Shown here: piece by piece, positions 61,323-64,000 of the stretch
Layout of the letters: each line of letters starts with the position of its first letter
How positions within the stretch are numbered: position 1 is the stretch's first letter
Source: Liquidambar formosana
Taxonomy: Eukaryota; Streptophyta; Magnoliopsida; Saxifragales; Altingiaceae
Assembly: GCA_039720395.1 (NCBI GenBank)
Contig: JBBPBK010000075.1
Coordinates: 232,982 to 296,981 of the forward strand
Reading direction: 5' to 3'
DNA length: 64,000 nt
Notes under the pieces: generated by a model
Told to the model about the DNA's origin: nothing
What the model saw: only the letters and a program-made list of their open reading frames with translations
Databases searched by the model: none
Made by a program: the position numbers and the translations under genes

Positions 61323-61325
<3 letters not shown>
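61200..61325 (-). mobile_element. Helitron 5'-end relic
   Basis: Read on the minus strand from about 61325: ACCTATAAAAGTCTATATC, then GAAAAACTTTTGATTGACC and CTCTTATTTTATTAAATA. This parallels the 5' 70 bases of the Helitron at 1914-2322 (AAAAACTTTTGATTGACTAA, CCCTTATTTTAAT). The 3' hairpin terminus is not found nearby. Confidence 0.55.
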
Positions 61326-61359
<34 letters not shown>

Positions 61360-61364
<5 letters not shown>

Positions 61365-61534
61365 ATGATCCGGTCAGTACATGTTGGTATAATTTATATC
61401 AGCACTATGCATTGGAGATTGTATCTCATGCATTGGCCAATGTACCCTATAACCCACTAATGCATGAGGTACAACCCCCAATGCAGGTGTTGACATAAGT
61501 TATATTAGCACGTGCTCACCTAATCATCATACTA
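61360..61534. mobile_element. MITE, 175-bp TA-flanked family, copy 3
   Basis: Begins TAGTCATGATCCGGTCAG and its other end in reverse is TAGTATGATGATTAGGTGAG. Preceded by a 36-base TA run. Same family and orientation as 14128-14302. Confidence 0.8.
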
Positions 61535-61549
61535 TATATATATACATAA

Positions 61550-61957
61550 GGGAGGCTATTGCCACCACATAAAGTACTCTAAGCCCCCCTTAGTTTACAC
61601 TTTTTAAGATTTTATGAAAAATATAAAAGATTTTTATGAAAACTAGCCACAATATTCACTAGAAAATATCATTCTGAACAACTTTGTAGAAAAAAGTTTT
61701 CCAAAAATCTATCATTTAAGCATATTTTTTAACCATTTATAAATCTATTTTCATTTTCCATGAAAAATGGCCAAAAATTCTACTTAAATAATAGATTTTG
61801 GAAAAAATTTATTCTACGAAGTTGTCCAGAATGATGTTTTCTTGTAGACTATGTGCCTAGTTTTTGGTAAAACATTTTATATTTTTCATAAAACCTTAAA
61901 AAATATAAACTAAGTGGGGAGGCTTAGAGTATATTATGTGGTGGCAATAGCCTGGCC
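61550..61957. mobile_element. Hairpin MITE, about 408 bp, near full-length inverted repeat
   Basis: The two halves are inverted copies: GGGAGGCTATTGCCACCACA at the left and, read from the other strand, GGGCCAGGCTATTGCCACCA at the right. Arms of about 190 bp continue through AAGATTTTATGAAAAATATAAAA / AAGGTTTTATGAAAAATATAAAA and meet near 61750. Such elements can be processed into small RNAs when transcribed. Target duplication unclear because both flanks are TA-rich. Confidence 0.85.
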
Positions 61958-62032
61958 CTATATCTATATCTATATATATATATATATAAGATAGATATAG
62001 AATATAGAATATTGATAGATATAAATATATAT

Positions 62033-62720
62033 GGAAAATGACACTGACCTCCTTGAGGTTTAGCAAAATGACACTACCTCCATAACATTTCAAAAATTAC
62101 ATTGACTTCTCTTGAGATGTCGCCAAAACTACACAAGCTTCCCTAACATTACTTTTACCTTAATGGAGCATAAAAAATGTCCACATCACCCCAAGTCTAA
62201 TAAAACCTAAGTTCCTCATATTCATTTTTTTTTTTTTCATTTCTCAGATGTGATCTTGGTTTAAGATGTTTTAAAGAGTCAAGCTACCTTGATTTAAGGT
62301 GGAGTCAAAGTAGGATAATTATTTTTTCATCGTTTTGTTAGTTCTTTTTTTCCCCCTTTTTTCCCTCCTTGTTCGGACTTTGGCTCCATTTTTATGTAAA
62401 AAATAAATAAATAAATGGTACCTCGGTACATGGATGATATGTTGGTGCAAAATGAATATTGGGGGTATTTTTGCCTTTAAACGAGATTTTACAGTTGATG
62501 TATTTATTTTATGCATTATTCCCTTAATTAAGGACAATCTTGGCATTTTGTGGGTTTTATGCATGACATCATCCATTTTTGTTAGTCAAATTAACAAGCA
62601 TGGATCAAGGGGAGGTGAGTGTTAAATTCTTTAAATCTCAAGGGAAGTCAATGTAATTTTTTAAATGTTAGGGATGTCAATGTATTTCGCCAAACCTCAG
62701 GGAGGTAAATATCCAAAATG
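62033..62720. mobile_element. TIR element with ~95-bp arms, 688 bp
   Basis: Left arm ACTGACCTCCTTGAGGTTTAG and right arm (other strand) TTTACCTCCCTGAGGTTTGG; both continue through CCnTAACATTT(C/A)AAAAATTACATTGACTTC. Poly-T and ATAA tracts occur inside. No coding. Long arms suggest a Mutator-like origin; the target duplication was not identified. Confidence 0.75.
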
Positions 62721-63649
62721 AGCGAATGTTATTAATTAAAAAATGTAAATTTTGGATCGAACAACACTCAATCTCCGATCTAAATTGATTTTTGACATGA
62801 TATGGCTATTTAAGTCTAACAGTTGGTTGCATAAAATACAGGTTCATAGGTAAAGTATTAGAGGGTGACCAAACGCAAAATTAAGTTAGGTTAAAGTCAT
62901 AAAAGGGGATATCTATCATCATCGATCAATACTAATATACAAAGCGTTTGCTATTTTGGTTGGATGTAGAGGATGAAATACCAAAAGATCCTCATTAGTT
63001 TTTGAGAGAAAGAAAAAATAGAAGGTTAAACTGATCATTTATGAATGGAGTTGGTTTCTACTACCACAACTACCTTCCATTCTCTTTCTCTCCTTAATTA
63101 CTTAATATCAGTTTTGTCTTCAATTTGAATTCAAATTTTAAATTTTTACCACTTTTTTTAGTATTATTTTTTGAGAGTACTTGAGGTAGAGCATTAATTA
63201 ATGTTATCTAAACTTCCATGTCTATGACATAACCTTTCCAGTTTTTCAAAACCCACCTAAAGCAACACAAAAGTCACCCTTTGTCTCTGCACTCTCTCTA
63301 TGTTTCTTCTTTTCTAAATTTTTTCCCCTTTTTCCCTCCATTGTTTGTTGGAGACCATCGCCGGCAACAACAATCTCAAGGTTTGTCCATGGCGAGGTGC
63401 TTCAATGAAGCTAGATTTGAGCCAAAGCGACCATGCATTGTTTCGATCAATACAACCAACCACCATCAAATCCCACACAAATAGCAAATCTACAAATTCG
63501 GAAGTTGCCTTCGATGTAATCGTAGCTCCCATCACCATCTTCAACCGAAGTGAGTCTGATTATCCTCATCTACTTCTTCTTCAATTTTTTTTTTTTGGAA
63601 CAATTATCTTACGTCAAGAATCACTAGATTTGCATTTAGGAAGAACTTT
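62721..63649. other. Spacer with short frames, no gene recognised
   Basis: Plus-strand frame of 109 codons (63345-63674) and overlapping others are unrecognised; 63330-63480 is relatively GC-rich and could be part of an exon or a captured fragment, without splice support. Confidence 0.35.
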
Positions 63650-64000
63650 AGCTGAAATTCAAATTAATTTTTAGTATAATTACTTGATTTTTTTTTCTAG
63701 CTAGATTTTGCTAAAAATAAAATAGTTAGATTTTGCTAAAAATAAAAAAATAGCTAGATTTTGTCACAAAATCATCAATAAAAAACTAGCTAGATTTTGT
63801 CACAAAATCAACTAAAAATAGAACTAGCTAGATTTTGCTAAAAATAAACTAGCTATCAACTAAATAAAACTAGCTAAATTTTGCTAAAAATAAAACTAGT
63901 TAGATTTTGTACAAAACACTATAAAATCTAGATTTTGCTAAAGATAAAATTAGCTAGATTTTGCAAAATCGACTAAAAATAATAGCTAGATTTGGAGAGA
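63650..64000. repeat. Tandem repeat of TAGCTAGATTTTG units, runs off the window
   Basis: About ten imperfect units of 25-35 bp based on CTAGCTAGATTTTGCTAAAAATAAA and a variant with TCACAAAATCA. The array continues beyond position 64000. Its core resembles the inverse of the AGCTAGGTTTTT repeat at 60385-60520. Confidence 0.8.

Overview
This is plant nuclear DNA, almost certainly from a eudicot. It is AT-rich, the coding sequences are split by GT-AG introns, simple repeats (TA, GA, GAAGAA, poly-A, poly-G) are abundant, and most of the space between genes is transposon debris. I could not fix the species. There are no bacterial operons, CRISPR arrays, rRNA genes or intact tRNA genes.

Two genes are certain, both on the minus strand. 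The first encodes cytosolic ribosomal protein uS7/RPS5 (coding span 4772-9101, four coding exons, 205 residues), with a 3.26-kb intron full of small transposons and a short intron in its 5' UTR. The second is an intronless coding frame (47540-51058, 1172 residues) for a PRP5/DDX46-type DEAD-box RNA helicase, the plant RH42/RCF1 type, with one intron in its 5' UTR. A third recognisable protein-coding remnant is a decayed FPA-like (flowering-time RNA-binding protein with a SPOC domain) pseudogene at about 22500-24480, minus strand. Weaker coding traces are an F-box-like fragment near 28.0 kb, an unknown small ORF behind a good TATA box at 31.46 kb, candidate exons of an unknown minus-strand transcript between 34.7 and 43.7 kb, and a lone candidate exon at 46.65 kb.

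Layout: 1-3 kb holds two non-autonomous Helitrons. 3.5-9.3 kb is RPS5 plus a stray RPS5 exon fragment beyond its 3' end. 9.3-13.8 kb holds the RPS5 promoter, inverted copies of a promoter-proximal module, a hAT element and a Mutator-like element. 14-22 kb is MITEs, a SINE and long-TIR elements without genes. 22.5-24.5 kb is the FPA pseudogene. 26-30.5 kb is two local tandem duplications, each interrupted in one copy by a hAT element. 30.8-44.4 kb carries further hAT, Mutator-like and SINE insertions around the unknown transcript. 47.5-51.5 kb is the helicase gene. 51.9-64 kb is nested transposons, including two large solo LTRs (3.0 and 2.3 kb) with target-site duplications.

The two genes are unrelated housekeeping functions (translation; spliceosome assembly) and share no evident regulation. 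The most notable content is transposon architecture: hAT elements with 8-bp target duplications and interiors made of short G-rich or GGTT-rich motif arrays, a solo LTR nested in an older TIR element, an RPS5 promoter module present three times, and an inverted MITE pair inside the RPS5 intron. All calls come from reading the sequence; no database search was run.
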